Below, in pieces: positions 51,278 to 59,962 of a DNA stretch of 64,000 bases; position 1 is the stretch's first letter; every line of letters starts with the position of its first letter. The notes beneath the pieces are model-generated. The model saw only the letters and a program-made list of their open reading frames with translations, searched no databases and was not told where the DNA came from. This DNA is from RUG14871 sp045539425 (GTDB lineage: Bacteria; Bacillota_I; Bacilli_A; Erysipelotrichales; Erysipelotrichaceae), in the NCBI GenBank assembly GCA_045539425.1, contig JAZQFH010000013.1:35694-99693 (forward strand), given 5' to 3'. The position numbers were made by a program, and so were the translations under genes.

Positions 51278-52645
51278 ATGAATTATGATGTTGCAATTAT
51301 CGGAGCCGGACCGGGCGGAATCTATGCCGCTTATGAATTAGTCAAAAGTAATCCGGAGCTGAGTATCATTCTGTACGATGCGGGACACGAACTTTCCAAG
51401 CGGAAATGCCCGATCGACGGAGACAAAGTCAAGACATGCATCAAGTGCAAGACCTGTTCCATTATGAACGGATTCGGCGGAGCCGGTGCATTCTCTGACG
51501 GCAAATACAATATCACCAATGATTTCGGCGGTTCGCTGTATGAGTATATCGGCAAGGAAAAAGCCTTACAGCTGATGCATTATGTGGATGACATCAACAT
51601 GCAGTACGGCGGTGAAGGTACAAAGATGTACTCCACGGCCAACTCCGAATTCAAGAAGATCTGCATGCAGAACGACCTGCAGTTATTAGACGCCAGCGTA
51701 AGACATCTCGGAACGGATATCAACTATGTGGTTCTGGAAAATCTCTACAACTTCCTAAAGGATCACATCACCTTCCGCTTTGACACGCCGGTACGCGATA
51801 TCGAAGTATGTGATTCCCACTATCAGATCAAATCCGACAAGGAGACGATCACGGCAGATCACTGCATCATTTCCGTAGGCAGAAGCGGATCCAAATGGAT
51901 CGAAGGCATCTGTGATCATCTGGGAATCGAAACCCGCAGCAACCGCGTGGATATCGGCGTCCGCGTGGAGATTCCGGCAGTGATCTTTGCCCATATTACC
52001 GATCAGTTATATGAGTCCAAAATCGTCTACCGCACCAAGAAGTTCGAAGATAACGTCCGTACATTCTGCATGAACCCGAACGGACTTGTCGTAAATGAAA
52101 ATACCAACGGAATCGTCACAGTCAACGGACACAGTTTCGAAGATCCGGCCAAGAAGACGGAAAACACCAACTTCGCCTTACTGGTATCCAAGAAATTCTC
52201 CGTTCCGTTTAAGGATTCCAACGGATACGGCGAAAGCATTGCCCGCTTGTCCAACATGCTGGGAGGCGGTGTCATCGTACAGCGTTTCGGCGATCTGGAA
52301 AGAGGCAGACGCTCCACGGAAGATCGCATGCTGCAAAGCCGCGTCAAACCGACGCTCAATGCGACACCGGGCGATCTGAGTCTGGTCCTTCCAAAGCGGA
52401 TTCTGGACGGTATTATCGAAATGATCTATGCACTGGATAAGATCGCACCGGGAACGGCCAACGACGATACATTGCTTTATGGCGTGGAAGTCAAATTCTA
52501 CAATCTCGAAGTGGAAGTTGACGAACATCTGCAGACCAAATATCCGGGTTTATATGTGATTGGAGACGGCAGCGGAGTGACCCACTCCCTCTCTCACGCA
52601 TCGGCCAGCGGAGTTTACGTCGCAAGAGAGATATTACAAAAATAA
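51278..52645 (+). CDS. FAD-dependent dehydrogenase (COG2509-like)
   Basis: 455 residues. N-terminal Rossmann motif VAIIGAGPGGIYAAYEL, then a cysteine-rich segment (KRKCPIDGD ... CIKCKTCSIMNGFGGAGAFSDGKYN) characteristic of a family of uncharacterised flavoproteins, and the C-terminal FAD motif YPGLYVIGDGSGVTHSLSHA. Start with GTGAGGG. It forms an operon with the beta-CASP pair, ending at the terminator after it. Reaction unknown; no membrane segment. Confidence 0.85.
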   Translation: MNYDVAIIGAGPGGIYAAYELVKSNPELSIILYDAGHELSKRKCPIDGDKVKTCIKCKTCSIMNGFGGAGAFSDGKYNITNDFGGSLYEYIGKEKALQLMHYVDDINMQYGGEGTKMYSTANSEFKKICMQNDLQLLDASVRHLGTDINYVVLENLYNFLKDHITFRFDTPVRDIEVCDSHYQIKSDKETITADHCIISVGRSGSKWIEGICDHLGIETRSNRVDIGVRVEIPAVIFAHITDQLYESKIVYRTKKFEDNVRTFCMNPNGLVVNENTNGIVTVNGHSFEDPAKKTENTNFALLVSKKFSVPFKDSNGYGESIARLSNMLGGGVIVQRFGDLERGRRSTEDRMLQSRVKPTLNATPGDLSLVLPKRILDGIIEMIYALDKIAPGTANDDTLLYGVEVKFYNLEVEVDEHLQTKYPGLYVIGDGSGVTHSLSHASASGVYVAREILQK

Positions 52646-52670
52646 GAGGATCGATTCGATCCTCTATTTA
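52638..52670. terminator. Bidirectional terminator between convergent genes
   Basis: AGAGGATCG, loop ATT and CGATCCTCT (9-bp stem) flanked by AAAAATA and TATTTA. It serves the flavoprotein gene on the plus strand and the membrane protein gene on the minus strand. Confidence 0.85.
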
Positions 52671-53159
52671 GTTGTTTTCGGTATTGTAGACACCTTCATA
52701 ATTCAGCGTCGCGGCTTCGCGGCTGTTCTGATGGTGCGTGATTTCAACATAGACGTTTCTGTTGTCAAAATAGATAAAGTAATCATCATACGGATAGGTA
52801 TGGCTGAGTTCGCCGTTTGCATCCGCTTCCGGTAAGCGTACGACAAATAACTCATAGAGTCCGTGTTCCTTATCATAAAGAATGCCGGCTCCGATTCCTT
52901 CGAGTTCAATGCCATCCACTTCCAGATGATTGTTTCTTAAAATCTTCAGTGAATTGCTGGTCTGTCTGCCATAGCAGTCCACGTTGATATGAATGGAACG
53001 GTTGTTCTCATCGTATACATCCGTTTCCACCTTGATATGATGAAACTGTGACAGTACCGTATGCACACCGTCTTTTCTGAGCTGAATATGAAAGAGCAGA
53101 AACGTAACGGCAATGACCGCTACGATGAGGCAAAGAATGTATTTCCAGTATTTCTTCAT
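52668..53159 (-). CDS. Membrane-anchored protein of unknown function
   Basis: 163 residues from the ATG at 53159 (MKKYWKYILCLIVAVIAVTF). One N-terminal hydrophobic helix (about 6-24) acts as signal anchor; the rest is a beta-rich external domain with YDKEHGLYELFVVRLPEAD and DDYFIYFDNRNVYVEI strands. I do not recognise the family. It follows the C39-like gene, starting 10 bp after that gene's stop, with GAGG upstream, so the two are probably cotranscribed. Confidence 0.7.
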   Translation of the reverse strand: MKKYWKYILCLIVAVIAVTFLLFHIQLRKDGVHTVLSQFHHIKVETDVYDENNRSIHINVDCYGRQTSNSLKILRNNHLEVDGIELEGIGAGILYDKEHGLYELFVVRLPEADANGELSHTYPYDDYFIYFDNRNVYVEITHHQNSREAATLNYEGVYNTENN

Positions 53160-53169
53160 AAGATTTCCT

Positions 53170-53916
53170 CTATTCTGCCGGAGCAAAAGCCCGGATCGAT
53201 CCGCCGCGGAACATGGAGTACTGTCTCACGAGTTTTGAGCAGAAGTCCGTCAGATCATACTCTCCGCAGTTTCCCATATAATAGGGATCGAGTACATGTG
53301 TCTTATTATCGGAATTCAGTCCGTAAACCAGTACCGTATGCGAGACCCAGTCATCTCCGAGATTAACTTCCCGTGTAAACGGCGGTCCCTGCACGGACGC
53401 AATCAGGATCCATCCGTATTTGAGTGCGGTACGGATCTCATCCTCTCCCAAAGAATCATAATAGCGCAGATTGTACTCATCCGCAACCTTGCGCCATACT
53501 CTTGGATCGCTTCCCGCCCAGTAGATATTCATGTATTTCCACTCGTAAAACTGTACGGCCACATCATACGGGGTATAATCGGAACCCGTCAGGTGATTTA
53601 GAAGCATTGCACCGACTGTCGGCGTGCATCCGCTGTGGGATATGGTATATCCGTTCACTTCCTTATTTGCCCAGCGGGAATCCGTCTGGTTCATATAGTC
53701 GATGTTATGTACTCTGGTTTCCACCCAGTTCCCCTCTTCATCATAGATGATTTCCACATCTTCGCTGATCACGGGATCGATCTTGCGCAGAAACTGCAGG
53801 ATATCCTGATAGACGATTTCAATAATTTCCTCCGGTTCTTCGGGCTTATGAAAGAGACCGATATATGCAGCGGCCAGAATCACTAGCAGAACCAGTAAGA
53901 TAAGTAACTTTTTCAT
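53170..53916 (-). CDS. C39-like (PF13529-type) exported cysteine protease
   Basis: 248 residues. N-terminal hydrophobic segment (4-21) anchors or exports it. The catalytic domain begins YMNQTDSRWANKEVNG and carries the nucleophile Cys in SHSGCTPTVGAMLLNHLTG; His in SHTVLVYGLNSDN and Asp in VLDPYYMG follow in the family order. Such proteins cleave peptides at the cell surface; substrate unknown. No Shine-Dalgarno; TG-T-TATAAT lies 7 nt before the ATG, so a leaderless mRNA is expected. Confidence 0.8.
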   Translation of the reverse strand: MKKLLILLVLLVILAAAYIGLFHKPEEPEEIIEIVYQDILQFLRKIDPVISEDVEIIYDEEGNWVETRVHNIDYMNQTDSRWANKEVNGYTISHSGCTPTVGAMLLNHLTGSDYTPYDVAVQFYEWKYMNIYWAGSDPRVWRKVADEYNLRYYDSLGEDEIRTALKYGWILIASVQGPPFTREVNLGDDWVSHTVLVYGLNSDNKTHVLDPYYMGNCGEYDLTDFCSKLVRQYSMFRGGSIRAFAPAE

Positions 53917-53932
53917 ATGAAAGATTATAACA
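53917..53932 (-). promoter_or_regulatory. Extended -10 promoter of the C39-like gene, predicted leaderless
   Basis: TG-T-TATAAT (53932-53924) is separated from the ATG by CTTTCAT only. A start about 7 nt after the hexamer would fall on the base next to the ATG. Confidence 0.65.
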
Positions 53933-53949
53933 CCGATTCAATTGACGCA

Positions 53950-53983
53950 AAAGAAAATGCTCCGTGGATTCCACGGAGCATTG
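53950..53983 (-). terminator. Terminator of the sugar ABC transporter operon
   Basis: AATGCTCCGTGG, loop AAT and CCACGGAGCATT form a 12-bp stem followed by TTCTTTTG on the minus strand. Confidence 0.9.
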
Positions 53984-53999
53984 TGTTGATGTGACAGGT

Positions 54000-54824
54000 T
54001 TATCCTTTCAGACCGCCACGGGCAACACCCTGAACGATGTATTTTCTCGCAAAGAGGAACAGGATGATGGCCGGTAAAACGATCATGGTGGAAGCAGCCA
54101 TCATTAATTCAAAGTGTGTGCCGGCTTCCGTAACGAAGGCATAAAGACCTAACGGGAGCGTACGGTTGACTTTGGAGTTAACAACAAGCAGCGGCCACAT
54201 GAAGGAGTTCCAGCTTGCCAGTCCGTTTAAGAGGATAATCGTAACCAGGGACGGACGTGCGATCGGAACCATGACTCTCCACAGATATTTCCAGTTGGAG
54301 CAACCGTCAATTCTCGCGGAGTTGTATAAACTGTCGGAGATACTGACGAAGAAGTTTCTCAGGATATATGTGTAGAAGATGCTGGATGTGAACGGAATGA
54401 TCAACGCCCATTTGGTATCGATCAGGCCCATCTTCGCAATCGTCATGTAGTTTGTGATGACCAGCATTTCAAACGGGACCATCATCATCGCCAGTAACAG
54501 CGTCAGAGTGGTATCTCTGCCCTTCCATTTCAGACGGCTGAATGCGAAGGCTGCAATGATGGTTGTGAATGTCGTGATCGTGATGCTGCAAAGAACTGTC
54601 AGAATGGAGTTCAGGAAGTAAGTTCCGAACGGTGCATAGTTCCATGCTGTCTTATAGTTTTCAAATAAGAGCTTGCTTGGGAACCATACCGGCGGGAAGC
54701 TCGCGACTTCCTGCGGGCTCTTCAGACCGCTGGAGAACATCCAGTAGAACGGGAAGACCATGATGATGGCTCCGACTGTCAGAACCACATAGGATAAAAC
54801 GTTATTCCATTTAATCTTTTTCAT
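54000..54824 (-). CDS. Carbohydrate ABC transporter permease, MalG/UgpE-type
   Basis: 274 residues with six membrane segments and the inner-membrane EAA-type loop (LYNSARIDGCSNWKYLWRVMVPIARPSLVTI) of CUT1 permeases. It ends YIVQGVARGGLKG, typical of the MalG branch. Third gene after the ATPase and the MalF-type permease; overlaps none, 12 bp gap. Confidence 0.92.
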   Translation of the reverse strand: MKKIKWNNVLSYVVLTVGAIIMVFPFYWMFSSGLKSPQEVASFPPVWFPSKLLFENYKTAWNYAPFGTYFLNSILTVLCSITITTFTTIIAAFAFSRLKWKGRDTTLTLLLAMMMVPFEMLVITNYMTIAKMGLIDTKWALIIPFTSSIFYTYILRNFFVSISDSLYNSARIDGCSNWKYLWRVMVPIARPSLVTIILLNGLASWNSFMWPLLVVNSKVNRTLPLGLYAFVTEAGTHFELMMAASTMIVLPAIILFLFARKYIVQGVARGGLKG

Positions 54825-54836
54825 GTTACTACCTCC

Positions 54837-55763
54837 CTAGTTCGCCCATTTCTTCTGAATGAACAGCTGAATTCTGGTCAGAATGAAGATAATCACGAAT
54901 AAGATAACGGCTGCAGCACAGGCTCTTCCGAACTTCCAGTCAACATAGAATGCCTTGTAGATGTAGTAAACAACCGTGTACAGGTTATTTGCAACACCCG
55001 GGTTACCGGAGAAGAACGGGAAGATCTCGTTGTAGACCTTGAATGTGGAGATCATGTTGATGATCATTAACAGACCGATCGTCGGTGCAAGTAGAGGAAC
55101 CGTGATCCGGAAGAAGATACGGACTGTCTTGGCACCGTCAACCTTGGCGGCTGTATAGTACTGCGGGTCAATGTTCTGTAAACCGCTTAAGAGCAGAATG
55201 ATCGTAAACGGCATGATGTTCCAGATGCCGAAGAGGATCAACGCATAGATGTTCTTGCTCGGATCACCCAGCCAGTTGATCGGCGCGACACCGAACCAGC
55301 TTAAGATGTAGTTCAGAACACCGTAGTTCTGATGGAACATGTATTTCCAGGCCATACCTACGGCAGTAACAGAAGTTACCATCGGTAAGAAATATGCCGT
55401 CTGGAACAGAGCGATACCCTTGATCTTCTGGTTTAAAAGCGTGGCGATGATGATCGACAGAGCCAGAGAGATCGGAACGACAGATAATACATAGATGGAT
55501 GTATTCTTCAGTGCCATCTTGAAGTAAGGATCGCCTAAAACGTATTTGAAGTTTGCGAATCCAAGGGAATCAAAGGCACCGGTCAGGTATTTATACCCTT
55601 CTTTGAATGCTGTTGTGAAAACGAAGAACGTCGGATAGAGAGTAAAGACGACGACGCCGATAAAGAACGGCAGTAAATAGAGCATCGCCTCAAAGAATTC
55701 CTTACGCTCTCTCTTTTTCAAGACTTCGCTTTTCGTAACAGTGGCTTTCTTTTCCGCTTTCAT
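54837..55763 (-). CDS. Carbohydrate ABC transporter permease, MalF/UgpA-type
   Basis: 308 residues, six membrane segments. EAA-type loop YYTAAKVDGAKTVRIFFRITVPLLAPTIGLL; N-terminus is basic (MKAEKKATVTKSEVLKKRERKE). It starts 1 bp after the ATPase gene stop. With the MalG-type partner it forms the pore of a CUT1 importer. Confidence 0.92.
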   Translation of the reverse strand: MKAEKKATVTKSEVLKKRERKEFFEAMLYLLPFFIGVVVFTLYPTFFVFTTAFKEGYKYLTGAFDSLGFANFKYVLGDPYFKMALKNTSIYVLSVVPISLALSIIIATLLNQKIKGIALFQTAYFLPMVTSVTAVGMAWKYMFHQNYGVLNYILSWFGVAPINWLGDPSKNIYALILFGIWNIMPFTIILLLSGLQNIDPQYYTAAKVDGAKTVRIFFRITVPLLAPTIGLLMIINMISTFKVYNEIFPFFSGNPGVANNLYTVVYYIYKAFYVDWKFGRACAAAVILFVIIFILTRIQLFIQKKWAN

Positions 55764-55764
55764 A

Positions 55765-56835
55765 CTAGACTAAACGTTCGCCTGTTTCGAAATCGAAGAC
55801 GAAGACACCTTTCTTTTTAAATGTGCAGTCAATGACGTCATCTTTCTTCACTTCGTAGTCCGGATCGATGTAAGCTCTGACATGCTGAGATCCCATCTGG
55901 ATGTAGTAAAGGATTTCCTTACCCATCGTGTAGACATTGGTGACTTTCGCCTGCATGACAACTTCGCTATCCTTGGCGGCTTTATCGATGGATTCACTTC
56001 TCATGGAGAGATGAACGTGTCTGCCTTCTTCGATGCCTGCGAGTTTCTTCCAGGTTACCGTAAAGCTTCCGTCTTCTGTGACAAATTTACCGTCTTTGAT
56101 GTAACCGGCAACTTTGTTGATCGGCGGATTGCCTAAGAAGTCTGCGACGAAGCAGTTTGCAGGATCATCGTACATTTCCTGCGGAGCAGCGATCTGCTGT
56201 TTGACGCCCTTCTTCATTAAGAAGATTTCGTCAGAAATGGACATCGCTTCTTCCTGGTCATGCGTAACGAAGACCGTTGTAACACCTGTTTCCTGCTGAA
56301 TGCGGCGGATTTCCTCACGCATTTCAATACGCAGACGTGCGTCCAGGTTACTTAACGGTTCGTCCAGTAACAGAAGCTGCGGACGTTTGACAAGCGCACG
56401 GGCGATCGCAACACGCTGCTGCTGACCACCGGAGAGCTGTGACGGCTTACGATCCAGGTATTCATCAATGTGAACCAGCTTTGCCATTTCCGTTGCACGG
56501 CGGATTCTTTCATTCTTTTCGACCTTCTGGATCTCAAGCGGGAAGCAGATATTCTCCAGAACCGTCATATGCGGGTATAACGCATAGTTCTGGAAAACGA
56601 GGCCGATGTTTCTCTGATCCGGAGAAAGGTCCGTGACGTCCTTGTCATCAAAGTAGATTCTCCCGCCAGAAACATCATAGATGCCGCTTAAACAATAGAG
56701 CATTGTTGATTTGCCGCATCCCGATGGACCGAGCAATGCAACTAACTGGCCTTCCTTAATGGTGGCACTGAAATCGTTAATTGCGATCGTCTTGCCAACG
56801 AATTCTTTTGTGACATGATCGAGTTTTACTTGCAT
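55765..56835 (-). CDS. Carbohydrate ABC transporter ATP-binding protein (UgpC/MsmK-type)
   Basis: 356 residues. Walker A GPSGCGKSTMLYCL, signature LSGGQQQRVAIARALVKRP, Walker B LLLLDEPLSNLDAR, H-loop VFVTHDQEEAM, and a C-terminal TOBE regulatory domain (HLSMRSESIDK, VRAYIDPDYEV). The CUT1 family uses one such ATPase for the heterodimeric permease. Start with AGGGGTGAATTT. Separated from the binding protein gene by nested hairpins. Confidence 0.94.
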   Translation of the reverse strand: MQVKLDHVTKEFVGKTIAINDFSATIKEGQLVALLGPSGCGKSTMLYCLSGIYDVSGGRIYFDDKDVTDLSPDQRNIGLVFQNYALYPHMTVLENICFPLEIQKVEKNERIRRATEMAKLVHIDEYLDRKPSQLSGGQQQRVAIARALVKRPQLLLLDEPLSNLDARLRIEMREEIRRIQQETGVTTVFVTHDQEEAMSISDEIFLMKKGVKQQIAAPQEMYDDPANCFVADFLGNPPINKVAGYIKDGKFVTEDGSFTVTWKKLAGIEEGRHVHLSMRSESIDKAAKDSEVVMQAKVTNVYTMGKEILYYIQMGSQHVRAYIDPDYEVKKDDVIDCTFKKKGVFVFDFETGERLV

Positions 56836-56885
56836 AAATTCACCCCTATATTTCCTGGAACTGCCGTTCCAATTTAAACCATTAT

Positions 56886-56930
56886 AATTTTATAAAGTCA
56901 TAACGATACCTGTTATGACCTTATAAAATT
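56886..56930. repeat. 45-bp imperfect palindrome between binding protein and ATPase genes
   Basis: Two arms of 19 bases (18 pairs, one A-C mismatch) are separated by a 7-nt loop; each arm contains TTTTATAA next to GTCATAAC. It overlaps the last two bases of the terminator stem that follows. It could be an operator or an RNA hairpin that competes with the terminator. A second smaller repeat, GGAAC/GTTCC, lies at 56857-56870. Confidence 0.6.
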
Positions 56931-56955
56931 TGAAGAGGCAAAAGCCTCTTCAAAT
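56922..56955 (-). terminator. Leaky terminator after the sugar-binding protein gene
   Basis: ATTTGAAGAGGC, loop TTTT and GCCTCTTCAAAT form a 12-bp stem followed by TTTATAAGG on the minus strand. Partial termination here would make more binding protein than membrane subunits. Confidence 0.75.
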
Positions 56956-56978
56956 GCTTTTTCTATTAATTATAGAGA

Positions 56979-58271
56979 TTAATTGCCGGATAAGGCAGCG
57001 TTGGAATTCGCAACAGCAGTCTTAACAGCTTCTTCCGGAGTAACCATTCCAGTAGCAGCCTGTGTTAACATTGTCTGTAATTCCGTACGTGCGGACGGTG
57101 CGCCTGGTAAAACCGGAGCAACTTTTCCGAACGGAACGCTTTCCTGAGCAAGTTTCATGGATTTGTGAGCATCTAAGTAAGCCTGGTAGCCAGCGTTTTC
57201 AGTAACGTCTGCATATGGGCTTAAGCAATAGAATTCTTCACACCAGTAAGCGGAAACTTCTGCAGAGGAGAAATATTTTGCGAATTCATAAACAGCCTGG
57301 TCATGAGCTTCACCCTTAGTGAAACCTAAGATACCACGGATGAATGCAGTGGATACTGTGTTATTAGCATCCCACTGTGGTAATGCGAACATATCCCATT
57401 CATATTTGTCGCCAACAGCACTTGCTACGTATGGGTCACCAGCACAGGAGCCGATGTATCCGCCGACGTTCATGGAGCCCATGTCTTCGGAGAAGTAGTT
57501 ACCAGTTGCGGCTAATGCGAATGCGTTAGCACCCTTTGTATTGTCAGCATTTTCAGCAAACCATCTGACAACTTCAACACCTTCAGCAGTGTCATAGCCG
57601 GCAGTCTTAGTAGCTGCATCTAAGTAAGTGATACCTTTCTGGTTGAACCACAGAATGCAGTTATCCGGTAAGGAGTCAAAACCCATACCGCAGACACCCT
57701 TAGCATCAGCGATTGCCTTGGAGTTAGCAACTAATTCATCCCAAGTCGTCGGGATAGTTAAGTTCAGTTCATCGTACCAAGTTTTGTTGTAGTAAACGAT
57801 GTTGGCTGTAACGTTAGTTGGCCACATATACAGTTTGTTGTCATAAGCTGTACCGTCAGCCCAAGCACCAGCGCTCATTCTTGTCTTTAAAGTATCAAGA
57901 TAGTTGTCTTTTTCCAGATACGGTAAGAAGTCGATTAACAGACCTTCTTCGCCATAAGTAGCAGCGTTTGTATCGAATAAGATACAGATATCCGGTCCCT
58001 GCTGGCTTCTGACTGCGTTAGCAACCTTGGAATCGAAGTCAGCATACGGCTGCTGTTCAACAACAACGTTGATGTGTTCATGAGCATCGGAGAAGTCTTT
58101 GGCGATTTTCTTTAATGCATCGTTCTGAGCATCCGTGAAAGTGTGCCAGATAACTAATTCGACGTCTTCCGCTGCAGTCTCGCCACCCTGCTGATCATCA
58201 GCCGGTTTGGAACATCCAAACATAGTGACAGCGAGGAGAGCAACTACGAGAACCTTAAATAAGTTTTTCAT
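56979..58271 (-). CDS. Carbohydrate ABC transporter substrate-binding lipoprotein (UgpB-like)
   Basis: 430 residues. Lipobox MFGC (Cys20), a Gln/Gly/Glu linker, then the extracellular solute-binding type 1 fold: VELVIWHTFTDAQNDALKKI, DICILFDTNAATYGEEGLL and MWPTNVTANIVYYNKTWYDE. The opening IWHTFTD resembles UgpB, so glycerophosphodiester/glycerol-3-phosphate or an oligosaccharide are candidate ligands. First gene of the operon; start with TTGGGAGG. Its codon use is rich in GCA/GCT compared with neighbours, as expected for a highly expressed protein. Confidence 0.9.
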   Translation of the reverse strand: MKNLFKVLVVALLAVTMFGCSKPADDQQGGETAAEDVELVIWHTFTDAQNDALKKIAKDFSDAHEHINVVVEQQPYADFDSKVANAVRSQQGPDICILFDTNAATYGEEGLLIDFLPYLEKDNYLDTLKTRMSAGAWADGTAYDNKLYMWPTNVTANIVYYNKTWYDELNLTIPTTWDELVANSKAIADAKGVCGMGFDSLPDNCILWFNQKGITYLDAATKTAGYDTAEGVEVVRWFAENADNTKGANAFALAATGNYFSEDMGSMNVGGYIGSCAGDPYVASAVGDKYEWDMFALPQWDANNTVSTAFIRGILGFTKGEAHDQAVYEFAKYFSSAEVSAYWCEEFYCLSPYADVTENAGYQAYLDAHKSMKLAQESVPFGKVAPVLPGAPSARTELQTMLTQAATGMVTPEEAVKTAVANSNAALSGN

Positions 58272-58294
58272 TTTTTTCCTCCCAAATGAAATTA

Positions 58295-58313
58295 AATAAA
58301 CACATAGTTTATT
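58295..58313. promoter_or_regulatory. Candidate operator between SBP promoter and start
   Basis: AATAAAC, spacer ACATA, GTTTATT: a 7-bp inverted repeat just downstream of the predicted start of transcription, well placed for a repressor. Confidence 0.4.
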
Positions 58314-58315
58314 AC

Positions 58316-58355
58316 CTTACTATCTTACTATAAAAAACGGTCTTGTGCCATACAA
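58316..58355 (-). promoter_or_regulatory. Promoter of the sugar ABC operon with tandem repeat at the -10
   Basis: TTGTAT (58355-58350), 17 bp, TATAGT (58332-58327) on the minus strand. The -10 overlaps a direct repeat, CTTACTAT twice in tandem on the plus strand (58316-58331). The 141-bp gap 58272-58412 contains only this promoter, the inverted repeat and the ribosome site. Confidence 0.6.
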
Positions 58356-58412
58356 AAAGATACAGAAAGGTAAAAGAAATTCTTATATCAATGAAAACAA
58401 AACCGCTGAAAA

Positions 58413-59867
58413 TCAGACCGATGTAGCCGAATTCGGCTCGGAATCCGCCACGAAATAGAAGGTAGATCCTTCATTGACTTTCGTATGGACTCCGTATTCA
58501 AAATGATGCAGCTCAAGATACCCTTTGGAGATAGCCAGACCGAGTCCGCTCCCCTCCTGGTTTCTCTGATATGTCTTATTTGCCTTATAGTAGCGCTCCC
58601 AGATATACGGGACTTCATTTTCCGGAATGCCGATTCCGTGATCGATCACTTCCAAGCGCCACATCTCATCTTCCGGTGAAATGCGCACCTTGACCAGATT
58701 GTCGCTGCCGGCATGCTTGATGGCATTATTTAAGAAATTGTAAATGACCTGTCCGATCAGCGTTCTGTCCGCGTGGATGATGGCATTCTGCGGAAATTCG
58801 TGCTCGATTGTCACATGCATGTTATTGGCCGTCCCGATCAGAACATCGATAATTTCAAAGGCAAGCGGTACAAGGTCAAAGTCGGAGCAGTTCAGACTGA
58901 GATTGCCTGATTGCACCTTGGTCAATACCATCATGTCATTCACCAGCTTATTGAGGTGGTTGGTTTCGGAAATGATGATTTCCAAGTGCTCATTCCGTTT
59001 CTTTTTATTGTCTCCGCTGATGTCTTCAATCATCTCGGCATACGCCTTGATCGTCGTCAGCGGTGTTTTGATATCGTGAGAAACATTCGCCAAGAGTTCC
59101 GTGCGGATCTCTTCCGTCTTGGAGAGTTCATGTGCCGCATAGTCCAAAGTGCTGTTGAGCTGGCGGATTTCCGTAAAGGATCTGTCGTCGAATTGGACGT
59201 TGTAATCCCCTGCGCTCAGCCTTCTGGCCCCGTCATTGATTTTGGAGATCGGCGAAGAGTAAAGACGCGAGACGAAATAGGAGATCACTGTCGCCAGTAA
59301 GAGGACCGCCACGGCAATGAGGACGAACTGATTCCGCATGATGAACACGGTCGAATCTACCGGTTCCACATTCGCATTGATCACAAGATAATATGTTCCG
59401 AACTCCGATTTCACTTTGGAGCCGTAAATCAGAGATTCATTATTAAAGCGCTCATCCGTAACGTAATGAGAGACTTCCCCGTTGGTGCTGAGATCGACCT
59501 CATTTAAGAATGCACCGTCATTGAAATCCGCTTCCGGTGTGATGCGGCAGCCGATGCCCAGCGAGTTCACGGAAGTCAGTTTGTTTTTCTTATGGTTATA
59601 GATGGAAAGACAGATGTTGTTGTTATATGTCTCATTCACCAGATCGTCCGCAAAGTTCTCGCTTTCAATGATGCGCTCATTGATCCGGCGGGTGATGTTC
59701 TGAACGGCATTGACCTTCACGCTGCGGTAGTATGGAGTCAGAGAGAGCATCTGAAGCCCCCATAAAGCCGCCACGATGGCAATCGCAAAAAGCACCAGTA
59801 AAAACCAGGTGCGGAACTGGATCCCGTGGAAATCAATTCGTTTATGCAGTGTCGAATTCTCGCTCAT
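58413..59867 (-). CDS. Sensor histidine kinase
   Basis: 484 residues. Membrane helix at about 18-40, an extracytoplasmic sensor domain (about 42-170), second helix (about 172-197), HAMP (198-250), HisKA with H-box NVSHDIKTPLTTIKAYAEM, then HATPase with N box NFLNNAIKHAG, G1 VIDHGIGIPENE and G2 GSGLGLAISKGYLELH. It phosphorylates the response regulator upstream. The ATG lacks a usable ribosome site: AGGGGT directly abuts it, and TG-G-TAAAAT lies 6 nt upstream, so a leaderless mRNA is predicted. Confidence 0.93.
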   Translation of the reverse strand: MSENSTLHKRIDFHGIQFRTWFLLVLFAIAIVAALWGLQMLSLTPYYRSVKVNAVQNITRRINERIIESENFADDLVNETYNNNICLSIYNHKKNKLTSVNSLGIGCRITPEADFNDGAFLNEVDLSTNGEVSHYVTDERFNNESLIYGSKVKSEFGTYYLVINANVEPVDSTVFIMRNQFVLIAVAVLLLATVISYFVSRLYSSPISKINDGARRLSAGDYNVQFDDRSFTEIRQLNSTLDYAAHELSKTEEIRTELLANVSHDIKTPLTTIKAYAEMIEDISGDNKKKRNEHLEIIISETNHLNKLVNDMMVLTKVQSGNLSLNCSDFDLVPLAFEIIDVLIGTANNMHVTIEHEFPQNAIIHADRTLIGQVIYNFLNNAIKHAGSDNLVKVRISPEDEMWRLEVIDHGIGIPENEVPYIWERYYKANKTYQRNQEGSGLGLAISKGYLELHHFEYGVHTKVNEGSTFYFVADSEPNSATSV

Positions 59868-59882
59868 ACCCCTATTTTACCA
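59868..59882 (-). promoter_or_regulatory. Extended -10 promoter of the sensor kinase gene, predicted leaderless
   Basis: TG-G-TAAAAT (59882-59874) followed by AGGGGT and the ATG. It follows the terminator that separates the kinase gene from the response regulator gene. Confidence 0.6.
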
Positions 59883-59903
59883 TGTTCCCGTTGTATAGGA
59901 TAT

Positions 59904-59933
59904 CAAAAGAAAAAGGACACCGCGTGTCCTTTC
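59904..59933 (-). terminator. Terminator between response regulator and sensor kinase genes
   Basis: AAAGGACAC, loop GCG and GTGTCCTTT form a 9-bp stem followed by TTCTTTTG on the minus strand, so the regulator is made separately from or in excess of the kinase. Confidence 0.88.
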
Positions 59934-59962
59934 GTCTTTCCCTGTGCACGTATAATGCAAGC

